Shown piece by piece: positions 32,151 to 40,435 of a stretch of 40,515 bases of DNA. A program made the translations under genes and the position numbers. Source of the DNA: Clostridiaceae bacterium (GTDB taxonomy: Bacteria > Bacillota > Clostridia > Oscillospirales > Acutalibacteraceae). The stretch lies in contig JAEDIH010000001.1 of the NCBI GenBank assembly GCA_016292575.1, positions 1 through 40,515 on the forward strand, read 5' to 3'. The notes beneath the pieces were generated by a model. The model was not told the DNA's origin, searched no databases, and was given only the letters and a program-made list of their open reading frames with translations. Position 1 is the first letter of the stretch. Each line of letters starts with the position of its first letter.

Positions 32151-33416
32151 ATGAACGAGAAAATTATATTGTTAATCGGTGCTGTGCATTTAATTATAAG
32201 CTTAATTCTTCTGATTTTAATCATCAAAAAGAATAATAAAAAAGAATATTCCGAGCTTCTTGCCGCCCAGGAGAAAGGAAGCGAAAAAATTTCTGCCTCT
32301 CTCAGGGAAATCGGCTCTTCAGTAAGCGATGAATTCAGCCGCAGCAGGATTGAAAACGCACAGTACCAGGCCGCTCAAAGGCAGGATGTAAACAACTCCC
32401 TTTCCTCAATGAGCGAAAAGCTTGAAAAAATGACAAAGGAAAACTATGAGCTTAACGCCAAAATGACCGCCGCAATTGCCCAGAGCCTTACTCAAATCAG
32501 AAACGAGAACAGCGAAAAGCTTGAAAAAATACGTCTGACCGTTGATGAAAAGCTCAACGAAACGCTCACAAAGCGCCTTGATTCTTCGTTCAAAACGGTC
32601 AGCGAACAGCTTGAAAACGTGTATAAATCGCTCGGAGAAATGAAAATTCTTTCAACCGGCGTAACGGAAAACGTCACCTCACTCAACAGAATACTCACCA
32701 ATGTTAAAGCAAGAGGCACCTGGGCGGAGGTTCAGCTTGAGGGTCTGCTTGAGCAGACGATACCGTCAATGTTTGTTAAAAACTACTCTCCCGGCGCAGG
32801 AAGGGAGATTGTTGAATTTGCCGTTAAGATTCCCTCGAGCGACGACAAAAGCAGCTTTACATATCTTCCGATAGACTCAAAGTTTCCGGTTGAGGACTAT
32901 ATCCGCCTTTGCTCGGCGGCGGACAGCGGCGACGCGCAGGGCGTTGAAGCGGCACGCAAGGCTCTTGAAATGCGCGTTATTGCCCAGGCAAGGGACGTTA
33001 AAAAATACATCAACGAGCCTTCAACCACTCCGTTTGCAATAATGTATCTTGCAACGGAGGGACTTTACAGCGAAATTATAAGCTCCAAAAACGGCATTGC
33101 GGAAAGGTGCCAGAATGAATTCAAAGTGATGATTGCGGGACCGTCAACCATTACTGCGCTGCTCAATTCCCTTTCCGTCGGGTTCAGAGCCATGGCAATC
33201 AATGAAAAGGCAAAAGAGATACGCACTCTCCTTGCCGCCGCAAAAATGCAGTATGAAAAATTCGGTATCGTACTTGAAAAAGCGCGGAAAAAGATTGACG
33301 AGGCCGGAAAAACACTTGACGACGCTCAAACAAGGAACGACCTTATTCAGAAAAAGCTGCGCTCGGTGGAGGAAATTGAGCAAAGCGAGGCCGACAAGCT
33401 GCTTGACATTGACTGA
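32151..33416 (+). CDS. rmuC: RmuC-family DNA recombination protein
   Basis: The 421-residue protein has one N-terminal membrane helix (about 4-28), a long coiled coil (about 40-200, Glu/Lys/Gln-rich) and the RmuC domain with ARGTWAEVQLEGLLEQ, FAVKIPSSDD, LPIDSKFPVEDYIRL, TTPFAIMYLATEGLYSE and IAGPSTITALLNSL. RmuC is a predicted nuclease that limits inversions at short inverted repeats. The frame is open to 32109, but the ATG at 32151 has GGAGG upstream and starts the membrane helix. An extended -10 (TGTTATAAT, ending 32125) lies just upstream. Confidence 0.95.
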   Translation: MNEKIILLIGAVHLIISLILLILIIKKNNKKEYSELLAAQEKGSEKISASLREIGSSVSDEFSRSRIENAQYQAAQRQDVNNSLSSMSEKLEKMTKENYELNAKMTAAIAQSLTQIRNENSEKLEKIRLTVDEKLNETLTKRLDSSFKTVSEQLENVYKSLGEMKILSTGVTENVTSLNRILTNVKARGTWAEVQLEGLLEQTIPSMFVKNYSPGAGREIVEFAVKIPSSDDKSSFTYLPIDSKFPVEDYIRLCSAADSGDAQGVEAARKALEMRVIAQARDVKKYINEPSTTPFAIMYLATEGLYSEIISSKNGIAERCQNEFKVMIAGPSTITALLNSLSVGFRAMAINEKAKEIRTLLAAAKMQYEKFGIVLEKARKKIDEAGKTLDDAQTRNDLIQKKLRSVEEIEQSEADKLLDID

Positions 33417-33422
33417 CAAAAC

Positions 33423-33470
33423 GGGTCTGTCGCCAAAGGTTAGTCCTAAGGCGGCAGCCCATTTTTATTT
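33423..33470 (+). terminator. Terminator after rmuC
   Basis: GGG-t-CTGTCGCC (33423-33434) pairs with GGCGGCAGCCC (33450-33460) with one bulged base, followed by ATTTTTATTTT. Confidence 0.75.
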
Positions 33471-33572
33471 TGGAGCCTCTGAATAAATCAAAGTACACAT
33501 TTTAACTTTAACGTTCCTTTGCTCTGCGGCATAATATAACGGCAGCAGAGAAATTGAAAGGAGCATGCTCAT

Positions 33573-34436
33573 ATGGCTAATTATTTAATCTATCCAACAA
33601 AGGTGATGCGCATTACGCAGACCTATCTCGGCTCGACCTCTCACTATCCCCACACAACGGGCACGCCTAAGGATTATCCCATTGACGAAGCCTGCACCGA
33701 CGCCGGACGAGAATGGCTCTACTGTCCGTGCAACGAAATGGAGCTTATCAGAATTTACGGCGTAGGAAACGGCGGAACAAACACAATCTGGCTTCAGTCA
33801 ACTTCAAAGGTCGACTTTGCCGACTCAACACGCGGTTATTTTACAATGCAGGTAACTCACCCGGACGACTCCGACCTCGAAAGGCTGTCCGTCGGACAAA
33901 AATTCGTGCGCAAAGAAAAAATCTGCCGCGAGGGCACCGACGGAGCAACGGGCAACCATCTGCACCTGAGCGGCGGGAAAGGCAAAATCACCGGCAACGG
34001 CTGGATACTCAATTCCAACGGAAAATGGGTGCTTTCAACGACCGACGGTCCGGAAAAGCCGGAAAATCTCTTTTTTCTTGACAAAGCCTTCACAAAAGTT
34101 TCAGACTCAAAGGGTCTTGTTTTCAGACCGCTTCCGGAAAACGGCGGAAAGGTCACAGACAAAAGCAAAAAGCAGAAAAAGAAAACCGACCTCACCGGCA
34201 ACTACAAGGTTACAAAGGCGAGCGTTCTCAACGTGCGGACAGGGCCGGGAACAGAGTACCCGTATCTCAAATTCGACGAGCTTTCAAAGGACGCGCAAAG
34301 TCAGGTGCTGAAGCTCTGGGGAGTTAAAATAAACGGCTACGTCAAGGGTACGGTCTTCACGGTAACCGAAACCAAAAACGGCTGGGGCAAAAGCCCGAGC
34401 GGCTGGGTAAGCCTTGAATACTGCGAGAAGATATGA
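33573..34436 (+). CDS. M23-like metallopeptidase domain with C-terminal SH3 domain, no signal peptide
   Basis: The 287-residue protein has an N-terminal LytM/M23-type domain: His27 and Asp34 or Asp38 in PHTTGTPKDYPIDEA, and His129/His131 in GNHLHLS are candidate zinc ligands. A Lys-rich linker (about 200-215) leads to an SH3 domain with VLNVRTGPGTEYPYL. Such pairs cleave peptidoglycan cross-links. There is no signal peptide or membrane helix, which is unusual outside phage lysins; export by a non-classical route or a phage origin is possible, although no other phage gene is near. The start has GGAG; a perfect ten-base palindrome GAGCATGCTC (33561-33570) overlaps it. Confidence 0.78.
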   Translation: MANYLIYPTKVMRITQTYLGSTSHYPHTTGTPKDYPIDEACTDAGREWLYCPCNEMELIRIYGVGNGGTNTIWLQSTSKVDFADSTRGYFTMQVTHPDDSDLERLSVGQKFVRKEKICREGTDGATGNHLHLSGGKGKITGNGWILNSNGKWVLSTTDGPEKPENLFFLDKAFTKVSDSKGLVFRPLPENGGKVTDKSKKQKKKTDLTGNYKVTKASVLNVRTGPGTEYPYLKFDELSKDAQSQVLKLWGVKINGYVKGTVFTVTETKNGWGKSPSGWVSLEYCEKI

Positions 34437-34451
34437 CAAGCAAAACGTTTT

Positions 34452-35069
34452 TCAAACTTCCATTTCCCTGATTATCAGCAAAACACCGTCTTTTACCGAA
34501 ATTTCTGCGCCCTCTCCCGTAAGCTCATTGCTCACGCCGAGCGGAAAGGACGAGGTAAGCTCGGCATTATCAAGCTCATACTTGAAGCCGCGCTCGGTAA
34601 CTCCGTGGGAGCTGTCGGAAAGGGAAAAGACCGAAACAACGCCTGTTTCACCCTGCGGAAAGGTTATTGAACCGTTCATTACGGCGGTCACGGTTTCCCT
34701 TTCGGAAATCAGCACACACTGCGCTCCCCTTTCGCAAAGAAATTTAAGAAGCTGCAAATTTGCAACGGTGTGGTCAAGTCTTCCTCCGAGAGCACCGAAA
34801 ACGGTAAAGCTTTTGTATCCGCGCTCAAGTCCGCGGCAGAGGGCAAAAAAGGTGTCCGTCTCGTCCTTAACGACCGGATGAACCTCAACGTTTTCAAGCT
34901 GCGGAATTTTGCCGAGCGAATCAAAATCGCCCACAACAAGGTCGGGTTTGATATCATTTTTAAGTGCTTTACGGTAGCCTGCGTCCGCGCAGATTACAAA
35001 ATCGCTTTCGTCCCTTTCAAACTCAATCTTTCCGCATTCACCCGCGGCGATAATATAACAGGTATTCAT
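34452..35069 (-). CDS. Thiamine pyrophosphokinase
   Basis: The 205-residue enzyme transfers pyrophosphate from ATP to thiamine. It has FVICADAGYRKAL, PDLVVGDFDSLG, KDETDTFFAL, GALGGRLDHTVANLQLL and a C-terminal SNEL segment, the standard bacterial TPK order (often named thiN). A long upstream extension of the frame is not supported; the ATG at 35069 has AGGTGGG upstream and starts MNTCYIIAAGE. The leader of about 95 bases shows no TPP riboswitch core. The gene stands alone, convergent to the M23/SH3 gene. Confidence 0.95.
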   Translation of the reverse strand: MNTCYIIAAGECGKIEFERDESDFVICADAGYRKALKNDIKPDLVVGDFDSLGKIPQLENVEVHPVVKDETDTFFALCRGLERGYKSFTVFGALGGRLDHTVANLQLLKFLCERGAQCVLISERETVTAVMNGSITFPQGETGVVSVFSLSDSSHGVTERGFKYELDNAELTSSFPLGVSNELTGEGAEISVKDGVLLIIREMEV

Positions 35070-35171
35070 TCTGACCCACCTTTCATAAATGCTGCAAAAA
35101 ATGCTGTGCAAAGAAGGAGCCTTGCGCCCTCTGCCCGGGCAAAAGACGCATTTTCTGATGCAAACGCAAAA

Positions 35172-35200
35172 ATTATAGCATATGCGAGTTTTCTTTTCAA
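35172..35200 (-). promoter_or_regulatory. Promoter for the thiamine pyrophosphokinase gene
   Basis: On the minus strand TTGAAA (35200-35195), a 17-base spacer and TATAAT (35177-35172) with extended TGc. Nothing else recognisable lies in 35070-35303. Confidence 0.78.
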
Positions 35201-35303
35201 TAGCGGCAGACAAACGGACGTGGGGCGGTTCATTTTCTGCCGGTTCTTTTTGTTTTTCATATCGGCGCAGCACCTTGTCATATGAATACTGTGAGGTGAT
35301 ATA

Positions 35304-36929
35304 ATGCATACGTTTGCTGATTTCATTGAACGGCTTAATTCGGCGGTCTGGGGCGCGCCGACTCTGACGCTGATAATCGCCGTCGGAGTATACTACACAG
35401 TCCGGCTGCACTTTTTTCAGTTTTCAAAGCTTCGCCTCTGGCTTTCAAACACGCTGTTTGCAATTTTCCGCAAAAAGGAGGTTCTCAGGGGCGGAGGAAA
35501 AAACGGCTTTTCCCAGTTTCAGGCAATGGCAACCTCGCTTGCGGCCACAGTGGGAACGGGCAACATTGCAGGCGTTGCGGCAGCGATAGCGACAGGCGGT
35601 CCGGGCGCTGTGTTCTGGATGTGGTTTTGCTCGCTTTTTTCAATGATGACAAGCTACGCGGAAAACACGCTCGGAATTTTTTACCGCACCGAGGACGAAA
35701 ACGGTAAAAGGCTCGGCGGTCCGATGTATTACCTGAGAGACGGTCTTTCAAAAAGCCGTTTTTCAGCAAAGCTCGGAAAAACTCTTGCGTTTTTGTTTTC
35801 GCTTTTTACTCTTTTTGCTTCGTTCGGAATCGGGAACATGACACAGTCAAATTCAATTTCACTCTCGCTTTATTCTTCATTCGGCGTTTCAAAGTACATT
35901 GCCGGCACAGTGACGGCAGCGCTGACCCTTTTTGTTATTCTCGGAGGCTCGGTCCGCATAGGAAAGCTCACGGAAAAGCTCGTTCCGTTCATGGCTTTGT
36001 TCTATATTATCGCTTCCCTTTGCATTGTTGTCTCAAATTTCCGTGAAATTCCGGGTGTGCTGTACGGAATTTTAAAAAGCGCGTTTTCGCCGGCAGCGGC
36101 AACAGGCGGCTTTGCCGGTGCGGCACTCAAAAGGTGCATTTCAACCGGCTTCCGCCGCGGCGTTTTTTCAAACGAGGCCGGTCTCGGTTCATCGGTAATG
36201 GTCGGCTCCTCCTCAAGCGTAAAGGAGCCTGCCGTTCAGGGAATGTGGGGGATTTTTCAGGTTTTCACGGATACGCTTGTCATCTGCTCGGTAACGGCGT
36301 TGGTTCTGCTTTGCGTTTCGGTCAAAACAGTTCCGCTTTCATCTGCACTGAAAAACGGCGAAAGCCTTCAATACATTTCACTTACGGGCGAAACAGATGG
36401 AAAAACGCGCCTTTGCGACACAACGGAAAGACAAGTTTTGTCCGTCTCTCCGAGCGGCGGCATTCTTCAAAGCAACGACACAACTTTCATAAACGTGATG
36501 GCGCTCAGAAAAACACAAAGTGGCTTTACGCTTGAAAAAATTGAGGGCGCATCGCTCGTTTCCCTTGCATTCAACTCGGTATTCGGAAAATGGGCAGACG
36601 TTATTCTTACGGTTGCGGTCACGCTTTTTGCCTTTTCAACCATCATCGGCTGGTCGTTTTACGGCGAGAGAAGCATTGAGTTTTTGACAAACGGGCGCGG
36701 AAAAACGCTTTACCGCGTGGTTTTTTCCGCGCTAACGTTCCTCGGAGCCGTTTCAAAGCTTTCCCTTGTCTGGAGCATTTCGGACGTCTTTAACGGACTT
36801 ATGGCCGTTCCGAATCTTATCGGCGTAATCCTCCTTTCCGGCGATGTTTTAAAGATTACGAAAAATTATCTTGACAGAAAAAAAGGTAAAAATCTCTCTC
36901 CTCTTCTGAACGTCAGAAGTACATATTGA
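35304..36929 (+). CDS. Sodium:alanine/glycine symporter family protein (AGCS) with an enlarged loop
   Basis: The 541-residue membrane transporter has the AGCS signature GNIAGVAAAIATGGPGAVFWMW, GPMYYLRDGL, RRGVFSNEAGLGSS and TIIGWSFYGERS, and about eleven membrane helices. It imports Ala or Gly with Na+ (family knowledge). Between the helix ending near residue 337 and the GASLVSLAF segment near 414 it has about 75 residues, whereas B. subtilis AlsT has about 30. The extra piece is hydrophilic and Ser/Thr-rich, probably on the outside. Ribosome binding site GAGGTGAT precedes the ATG. Confidence 0.93.
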   Translation: MHTFADFIERLNSAVWGAPTLTLIIAVGVYYTVRLHFFQFSKLRLWLSNTLFAIFRKKEVLRGGGKNGFSQFQAMATSLAATVGTGNIAGVAAAIATGGPGAVFWMWFCSLFSMMTSYAENTLGIFYRTEDENGKRLGGPMYYLRDGLSKSRFSAKLGKTLAFLFSLFTLFASFGIGNMTQSNSISLSLYSSFGVSKYIAGTVTAALTLFVILGGSVRIGKLTEKLVPFMALFYIIASLCIVVSNFREIPGVLYGILKSAFSPAAATGGFAGAALKRCISTGFRRGVFSNEAGLGSSVMVGSSSSVKEPAVQGMWGIFQVFTDTLVICSVTALVLLCVSVKTVPLSSALKNGESLQYISLTGETDGKTRLCDTTERQVLSVSPSGGILQSNDTTFINVMALRKTQSGFTLEKIEGASLVSLAFNSVFGKWADVILTVAVTLFAFSTIIGWSFYGERSIEFLTNGRGKTLYRVVFSALTFLGAVSKLSLVWSISDVFNGLMAVPNLIGVILLSGDVLKITKNYLDRKKGKNLSPLLNVRSTY

Positions 36930-36954
36930 TTTTTCGGTCGTGCGGTGGTATACT
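36926..36954 (+). promoter_or_regulatory. Promoter for the ArsC/Spx-like and DUF896 genes
   Basis: TTGATT (36926-36931), a 17-base spacer and TATACT (36949-36954). It overlaps the stop codon of the AGCS gene. Confidence 0.65.
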
Positions 36955-36990
36955 TTTATGTATCATTTTCAACAAAAAGGAACAAAATAA

Positions 36991-37350
36991 ATGAACATTC
37001 AAATTTTCGGCACGGCAAAGTGCTTCGACACAAAAAAGGCTCAGCGGTATTTTAAGGAACGCGGAATCAAATTTCAGTTTGTTGACCTTGCAAAATTTAA
37101 CATGAGCAAGGGCGAGCTTAAAAGCGTAAAAAACGCAGTCGGCGGAAAGCTTGATGACCTTATTAATGAAAAATCAAAGAAATATGATTCTTCATTCATA
37201 AAATATCTTTCATCGGACGAGGCAAAGGAGGAAAAGCTGCTTGAAAACGGCGAGCTTTTCAAAACGCCTATTGTAAGAAACGGAAAAAAAGCCACTATCG
37301 GCTATTGTCCCGATGTGTGGAAGCAATGGGAAACGGAGGACAAAAAGTAA
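36991..37350 (+). CDS. ArsC/Spx-family thioredoxin-fold protein
   Basis: The 119-residue protein has a thioredoxin fold with a single cysteine in GTAKCFDTKKAQRYF (Cys11), the FVDLAK strand, and TPIVRNGKKATIGYCPDVW at the C-terminus. It lacks the CxxC of Spx and the extra cysteines of arsenate reductases, so it resembles the YffB-like ArsC-family group of unknown function. Arsenate reduction should not be assumed. The DUF896 gene starts two bases after its stop, so the pair is an operon. Confidence 0.87.
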   Translation: MNIQIFGTAKCFDTKKAQRYFKERGIKFQFVDLAKFNMSKGELKSVKNAVGGKLDDLINEKSKKYDSSFIKYLSSDEAKEEKLLENGELFKTPIVRNGKKATIGYCPDVWKQWETEDKK

Positions 37351-37351
37351 A

Positions 37352-37561
37352 ATGGTAACGCAGGAGCAGATAAACAGAATAAACGAACTTGCAAAAAAAG
37401 CAAAGACCGAGGGACTCACGTCCAAGGAACAGGAAGAACGCCAAAAGCTTCGCAGGCTTTATATCGACTCGTTCAAGGAGAGCCTTGTTTCTCAACTTGA
37501 AAACACCTATTACATTGACGAAACCGGTCACAAGAAAAAGGCCGCAAGAAAACCGAAATAA
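37352..37561 (+). CDS. DUF896 (UPF0291, YnzC-like) protein
   Basis: The 69-residue protein begins MVTQEQINRINELAKKAKTE and has LTSKEQEERQKLRRLYIDSF and SQLENTYY, which match the DUF896 family, a two-helix hairpin of unknown role found throughout Firmicutes. The C-terminus is Lys-rich. The ATG at 37352 follows the ArsC-like stop by one base, with GGAGGA 11 bases upstream. Confidence 0.9.
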   Translation: MVTQEQINRINELAKKAKTEGLTSKEQEERQKLRRLYIDSFKESLVSQLENTYYIDETGHKKKAARKPK

Positions 37562-37567
37562 AAAAAT

Positions 37568-37615
37568 ACCGCCGAAAGCACCCCAAAAAAGCTTTGCTTC
37601 GGCGGTTATTGTTTT
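37568..37615. terminator. Bidirectional terminator between the DUF896 gene and the lipoprotein gene
   Basis: ACCGCCGAAAGC (37568-37579) pairs with GCTTCGGCGGT (37596-37606) with one bulge. A T-rich run follows on the plus strand, and an A-run precedes it, which acts for the minus strand. Confidence 0.78.
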
Positions 37616-37618
37616 GTA

Positions 37619-38236
37619 TTACTTATGCGGAACTGTCTCAGTGCGTGTATTCGTTGTCATATCATATACGGCGCGGCTTTCCGGCTTTTGAGTTTCCTCA
37701 ATTTTTTTGAGATATGTATTGCAGAACATAACCTCGAAACACACCTCGTTTGAAAGAAAAACAACATAGTATTCGCCCTCGCGGACAGTTTTTTCGCACA
37801 AAGACGAGCGGTTTTTCCGAATTTCAAGCGCAGAAATTACTTCGCAGCTCTTTTGGACACCGAGACCGGAAAACGCGCAAAATGTTTTTTCGCAGGAATT
37901 TATAAAGCGGTCAATATCGGCTTCGGTAAGCGTCACCTTGTTTTTTCCGTCTGTTTTGGAGATTACAAGGCGGCACTCAAAAAGCTTTTTGTTCTCATTT
38001 GCAAAAGCCTTTACCAGCACTCTTTTTCCGCCTGCTTCATCAGAGGAGGACACAAAGGAATACTCCGTGGCATTTTCCCTTTCAACGGCGCTCATTAGCG
38101 AATATGAGAGCTTTTCGCCGCCCGAAGCGTTATATCTTTCGGCAAAAAGCGCTATGTTTGCCGTCTCGTTCTCGCTGCACGCACAAAGCGCAAGCAGAAA
38201 AACAAGGCAAAACAACAGTTTACTAAGCCTTTTCAT
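37619..38236 (-). CDS. Lipoprotein of unknown function
   Basis: A 205-residue product with a clear lipoprotein signal: MKRLSK, a hydrophobic core and lipobox LCAC (Cys20 predicted as the lipidated residue). The mature part is mixed alpha/beta with six further cysteines and no recognised domain. A promoter was not identified with confidence. It ends at a terminator shared with the DUF896 gene. Confidence 0.82.
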   Translation of the reverse strand: MKRLSKLLFCLVFLLALCACSENETANIALFAERYNASGGEKLSYSLMSAVERENATEYSFVSSSDEAGGKRVLVKAFANENKKLFECRLVISKTDGKNKVTLTEADIDRFINSCEKTFCAFSGLGVQKSCEVISALEIRKNRSSLCEKTVREGEYYVVFLSNEVCFEVMFCNTYLKKIEETQKPESRAVYDMTTNTRTETVPHK

Positions 38237-38306
38237 TTTCTATACACCTTCTTTGTCAAATGATATTCACCTAAAAAACAAAGTAGAACGGTAAAACGGA
38301 TATAAA

Positions 38307-38342
38307 CGGCTCGGCAGCCACCGTCTGGTGACTGCCGAGCCG
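38307..38342 (-). terminator. Terminator after the E2-domain gene
   Basis: On the minus strand CGGCTCGGCAG (38342-38332) pairs with CTGCCGAGCCG (38317-38307), eleven perfect pairs, followed by TTTATATC. It lies about 60 bases after the stop. Confidence 0.75.
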
Positions 38343-38403
38343 CAAGAAAAGATTTATAGAAAGGGGAGAGAGGATGTCGGTAATTTATTCGGGGGTTCCT
38401 TCA

Positions 38404-39360
38404 TCAGGCAACAACGCTGAAGAGTTCCTTTTCGTTGCTGTCCGATACCCACGAGCGGATGACCGAGGGATTTTCAAAAATTTCGTCAAGGCGCTTCATG
38501 AACGGAACGATCTCGCCGAAGTCAAGCGCTCTGTGGTCAAAGGCGATGCAGATTGGAAGGACGTTCCTTGCTTCAATCTCTTTTCTGCCGTCGTTCTTTT
38601 TAACAACAAGGGGCTTTTCAAGCACAGCGCCGACCGAAAGCGCGCAGACCTGGGGAGGTACAATTTCAAGCAGAGCGGTTGCTCCGCGCTGAGCAAGATA
38701 GGTTGAGCCGATGTTTGAAACGGTTACCGTGCCCTGTTCAAGGTCCTTGATGGTGAGGCGTTCGGTTTCGGGAATGCTTTCATATTCGCGCTTTGCTTTT
38801 CCGCGGAAATGAGATATTTTGCATTTGCCGAAGTTTGCGCCGTAAAGTCTGCCGATAGTCTGGAAGATCCTGCCTTTTTTGAGGTTCTTCATGGTGTTGT
38901 CAAACGATACCGAGTACATAGCTTCGGTAAGATTTGTCTTTTCGGCGCGGCGGCGGACATCGTTGATATAAGCCGTCATTTCGTCAAGATTCTTGTTTCC
39001 GAAATCACGAAGATTGATTGTCATCATCTGTCCGTTCGGAAGAATTGTCGGCATTGAAATGTTGATATCGGAAAAGGTATCAATCCTGCCGCGGACAAGC
39101 TTCCTGTCGAACTCAATGTGCGAATTCATAACAGGAGCCGCCTTGAGTCCCTCGGTAATGACCTTAAGCATGAGGGTGTTGAAGGTAATTTTTTCGTCTC
39201 CCGAGCGGTTCTGATTGAGCTTTTTGTATTCCTTGAAGAATTTGGTAACATCCGGCTCATACATATATGTAACGTGAGGGATGTTCTGCCATGACTCGGT
39301 TGTCATGTTTGCGACAATTTTTCTCTGGATTCCAAAGTATTCTGTGTTTGTAGTAGTCAT
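38404..39360 (-). CDS. Free-standing 2-oxoacid dehydrogenase E2 acyltransferase catalytic domain
   Basis: The 318-residue protein is the chloramphenicol-acetyltransferase-like catalytic domain of E2 enzymes: IPHVTYMYEPDVTKF and NTLMLKVITEGLKAAPVMNSHIE near the start, TVTVSNIGSTYLAQRGATAL, and IAFDHRALDFGE with catalytic His276 and Asp280. There is no lipoyl domain and no E1/E3-binding domain, and no E1 or E3 gene is near, so it is not a normal complex core. Solo versions occur in Clostridia; their acyl acceptor is unknown. GGAG precedes the ATG, and an inverted repeat at 39400-39418 may control it. Confidence 0.9.
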   Translation of the reverse strand: MTTTNTEYFGIQRKIVANMTTESWQNIPHVTYMYEPDVTKFFKEYKKLNQNRSGDEKITFNTLMLKVITEGLKAAPVMNSHIEFDRKLVRGRIDTFSDINISMPTILPNGQMMTINLRDFGNKNLDEMTAYINDVRRRAEKTNLTEAMYSVSFDNTMKNLKKGRIFQTIGRLYGANFGKCKISHFRGKAKREYESIPETERLTIKDLEQGTVTVSNIGSTYLAQRGATALLEIVPPQVCALSVGAVLEKPLVVKKNDGRKEIEARNVLPICIAFDHRALDFGEIVPFMKRLDEIFENPSVIRSWVSDSNEKELFSVVA

Positions 39361-39399
39361 AACGGCATCTCCTTACATTTTTAAATTAAGCTGACCTTT

Positions 39400-39418
39400 T
39401 GTTAACTTCATGTTAACA
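39400..39418. promoter_or_regulatory. Operator-like inverted repeat upstream of the E2-domain gene
   Basis: TGTTAAC (39400-39406), five bases TTCAT, and GTTAACA (39412-39418) form a perfect seven-base inverted repeat, 40-58 bases ahead of the E2-domain ATG and next to a TAATAT-like -10. The arms fit a dimeric repressor or activator. Confidence 0.5.
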
Positions 39419-39588
39419 TATTATCATGTTTTTACCAAAAAGTCTATAGTTGCTTTGTACAATTTGCGGTTATTTTCAGTAATGTTTTGTGAATATTGCC
39501 TAAATTTGTGAGCCATGATTCACCGTCAAGAAGATTATGCCATTATTTCCTTAACCTAACCTTAAATTATATAAAGAGGGTGTTTTCG

Positions 39589-40305
39589 ATGAAGAAAAGT
39601 CTTTCGGGCGATACAATAAAATATATTGCGATAGCGGCAATGCTGCTCGATCATATTGCGTGGACATTTTTGCAATTCAACTCCCCTGCTGCGCAGATTT
39701 TTCATATCATCGGACGAATTACCGCGCCGATAATGTGCTTTTTTATTGTTCAGGGCTTTATTCACACAAGAGATATCCGCAAATACCTTTTTCGGCTGCT
39801 GTTTTTTGCCCTCATCTCGCAGTATCCGTGGTGCCTTATGCACAGCCAAAAAATAACCCAATTTCCGCTCAACATGATTTTCACGCTGTTTTTTGCTCTG
39901 CTTGCCGTCTGCGCCGAGGCAAAAATTTTATATGCGCCGCTTCGCGTTATAACGGTCTTTATCTGTGCCGCCGCAACGATGAAATTTGACTGGTGCTTTT
40001 TTGCGGTGCTCTGGAGCGCGGCGTTCTATAAATACCGGGGCGATGAAAAGAAAATGCGGCTGTTCTTTTCCTTGATTTCGCTCTCTTACACGGCGTACAT
40101 CTTCCTCGGCGCGTTTGAAAATGGTGCGGGACTTTTAAATAGTTTTCTTTCCTGCCTTTTCACGCTCGGAACCTTTCTTAGCCTTCCGCTTCTTGCTTCA
40201 TACAACGAAAATATCAGACCGAACAAAAAAAGCAAATATGTTTTTTATTTCTTCTATCCGGCTCATATGCTGATTCTCGGAATAATCAAGGGTTTGATTT
40301 CATAG
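39589..40305 (+). CDS. TraX-family integral membrane protein
   Basis: The 238-residue protein has about seven hydrophobic helices and the TraX pattern: IKYIAIAAMLLDHIAWTF, GRITAPIMCFFIVQGFIHT, KYLFRLLFFALISQYPW and a C-terminal YFFYPAHMLIL. TraX acetylates pilin in F plasmids, but chromosomal copies in Firmicutes are probably acyltransferases of unknown substrate. The ATG at 39589 has AGAGGGTG upstream; the longer frame from 39496 adds a region with no homology pattern. No conjugation genes are near. Confidence 0.9.
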   Translation: MKKSLSGDTIKYIAIAAMLLDHIAWTFLQFNSPAAQIFHIIGRITAPIMCFFIVQGFIHTRDIRKYLFRLLFFALISQYPWCLMHSQKITQFPLNMIFTLFFALLAVCAEAKILYAPLRVITVFICAAATMKFDWCFFAVLWSAAFYKYRGDEKKMRLFFSLISLSYTAYIFLGAFENGAGLLNSFLSCLFTLGTFLSLPLLASYNENIRPNKKSKYVFYFFYPAHMLILGIIKGLIS

Positions 40306-40345
40306 AAAAAAACCGCCTCATTTGTTCTTCGCAAAAGAAAAATTA

Positions 40346-40411
40346 AAAGGCTGTAAACCACAAAAGAGCACAACTATAATGCTCCTCGTGATTCATGGCC
40401 TTTGTTTTTTT
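40346..40411 (+). terminator. Terminator after the TraX-like gene
   Basis: AAAGGC (40346-40351) pairs with GCCTTT (40398-40403) around an inner hairpin GAGCA/TGCTC, followed by TTTGTTTTTTT. The stem has internal mismatches. Nothing else is seen between 40306 and 40435. Confidence 0.6.
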
Positions 40412-40435
40412 AAGGAACCGCGCCTGACCGCTTGT

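Noticed and set aside
35070..35165. TPP riboswitch in the leader of the thiamine pyrophosphokinase gene
   Set aside because: The leader of about 95 bases lacks the CUGAGA-type core and the second conserved arm.
39589..40305. Conjugative element suggested by the TraX name
   Set aside because: No relaxase, coupling protein, integrase or att-like repeats are present; TraX-like proteins are common on Firmicutes chromosomes.
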